DNA of 64,000 nt from CAZXYS01 sp964645005 (GTDB lineage: Bacteria; Bacteroidota; Ignavibacteria; Kapaibacteriales; UBA2268). Shown here piece after piece: positions 63,947 through 64,000 of this stretch. The notes below the pieces were generated by a model that searched no databases, was not told the DNA's origin, and saw only the letters and a program-made list of their open reading frames with translations. The position numbers were made by a program, and so were the translations under genes. Positions within the stretch are counted from its first letter, which is position 1. Every line of letters begins with the position of its first letter. Where the stretch lies: positions 1 to 64,000 of the forward strand of contig CAZXYS010000001.1 in NCBI GenBank assembly GCA_964645005.1. The letters are read 5' to 3'.

Positions 63947-64000
63947 CGAACAGGTTATAATTCATAAACTAAAAATACCTCAATACGGTCTTTTCATTTT

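Overview
The window looks like chromosomal DNA from a Gram-negative member of the Bacteroidota/FCB group, probably close to Ignavibacteria, Kapabacteria or Chlorobi. The signs are several large secreted proteins ending in type IX secretion (T9SS) sorting domains with YPNP-like motifs, an ECF sigma/anti-sigma pair, DUF4139 and rhomboid proteins typical of that phylum, and AT-rich intergenic DNA. This placement is inferred from protein style; there is no rRNA gene in the window.

Layout. 1-705: a rho-independent terminator followed directly by a short group II intron with no intact intron protein. 743-4173 (minus): a flavodoxin-fold protein, then an ECF sigma factor, an anti-sigma-like protein with a barrel-like C-terminus, and a lipoprotein. 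4174-7386: two copies of an ECF-type promoter in front of a 960-residue T9SS cargo. 7584-17595: a multiheme cytochrome locus with 57 CxxCH motifs in five proteins, two b-type cytochrome modules and an outer-membrane barrel. 17741-24157: a membrane TPR protein and four glycosyltransferases. 24290-25360: a small gene and a broken serine peptidase. 25421-29443: a DUF4139 protein and a fused E1 dehydrogenase. 29635-29708: tRNA-Arg(CCG). 29742-46005: a TPR protein and five T9SS cargo proteins, one of 2707 residues. 46083-64000: glycosyltransferases and housekeeping genes (PBP4-type peptidase, htpG, queA, ispG, rhomboid, gap, pgk, a GlcD-like oxidase, an OmpA-family protein), with several foldback repeats in the gaps.

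The most interesting system is the cytochrome locus. Its parts fit a complete route for electrons from the quinone pool to the cell surface. Two inner-membrane cytochrome b/multiheme c modules are present: one split (19-heme protein plus a separate cytochrome b) and one fused (16 hemes plus cytochrome b, as in Geobacter CbcL but with more hemes). Next come a hexaheme lipoprotein with a collagen-like spacer, a beta-barrel protein, and a dodecaheme cytochrome whose start overlaps the barrel gene by 4 bases, which suggests a porin-cytochrome conduit. The 19-heme protein shows an internal tandem duplication of an octaheme unit with nearly identical heme spacing. The assignment to extracellular electron transfer is inferred from architecture; direction and partner are not visible in the sequence.

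All coordinates were read by eye. Start codons were moved where a ribosome-binding site or signal peptide argued for it, as stated in the entries.
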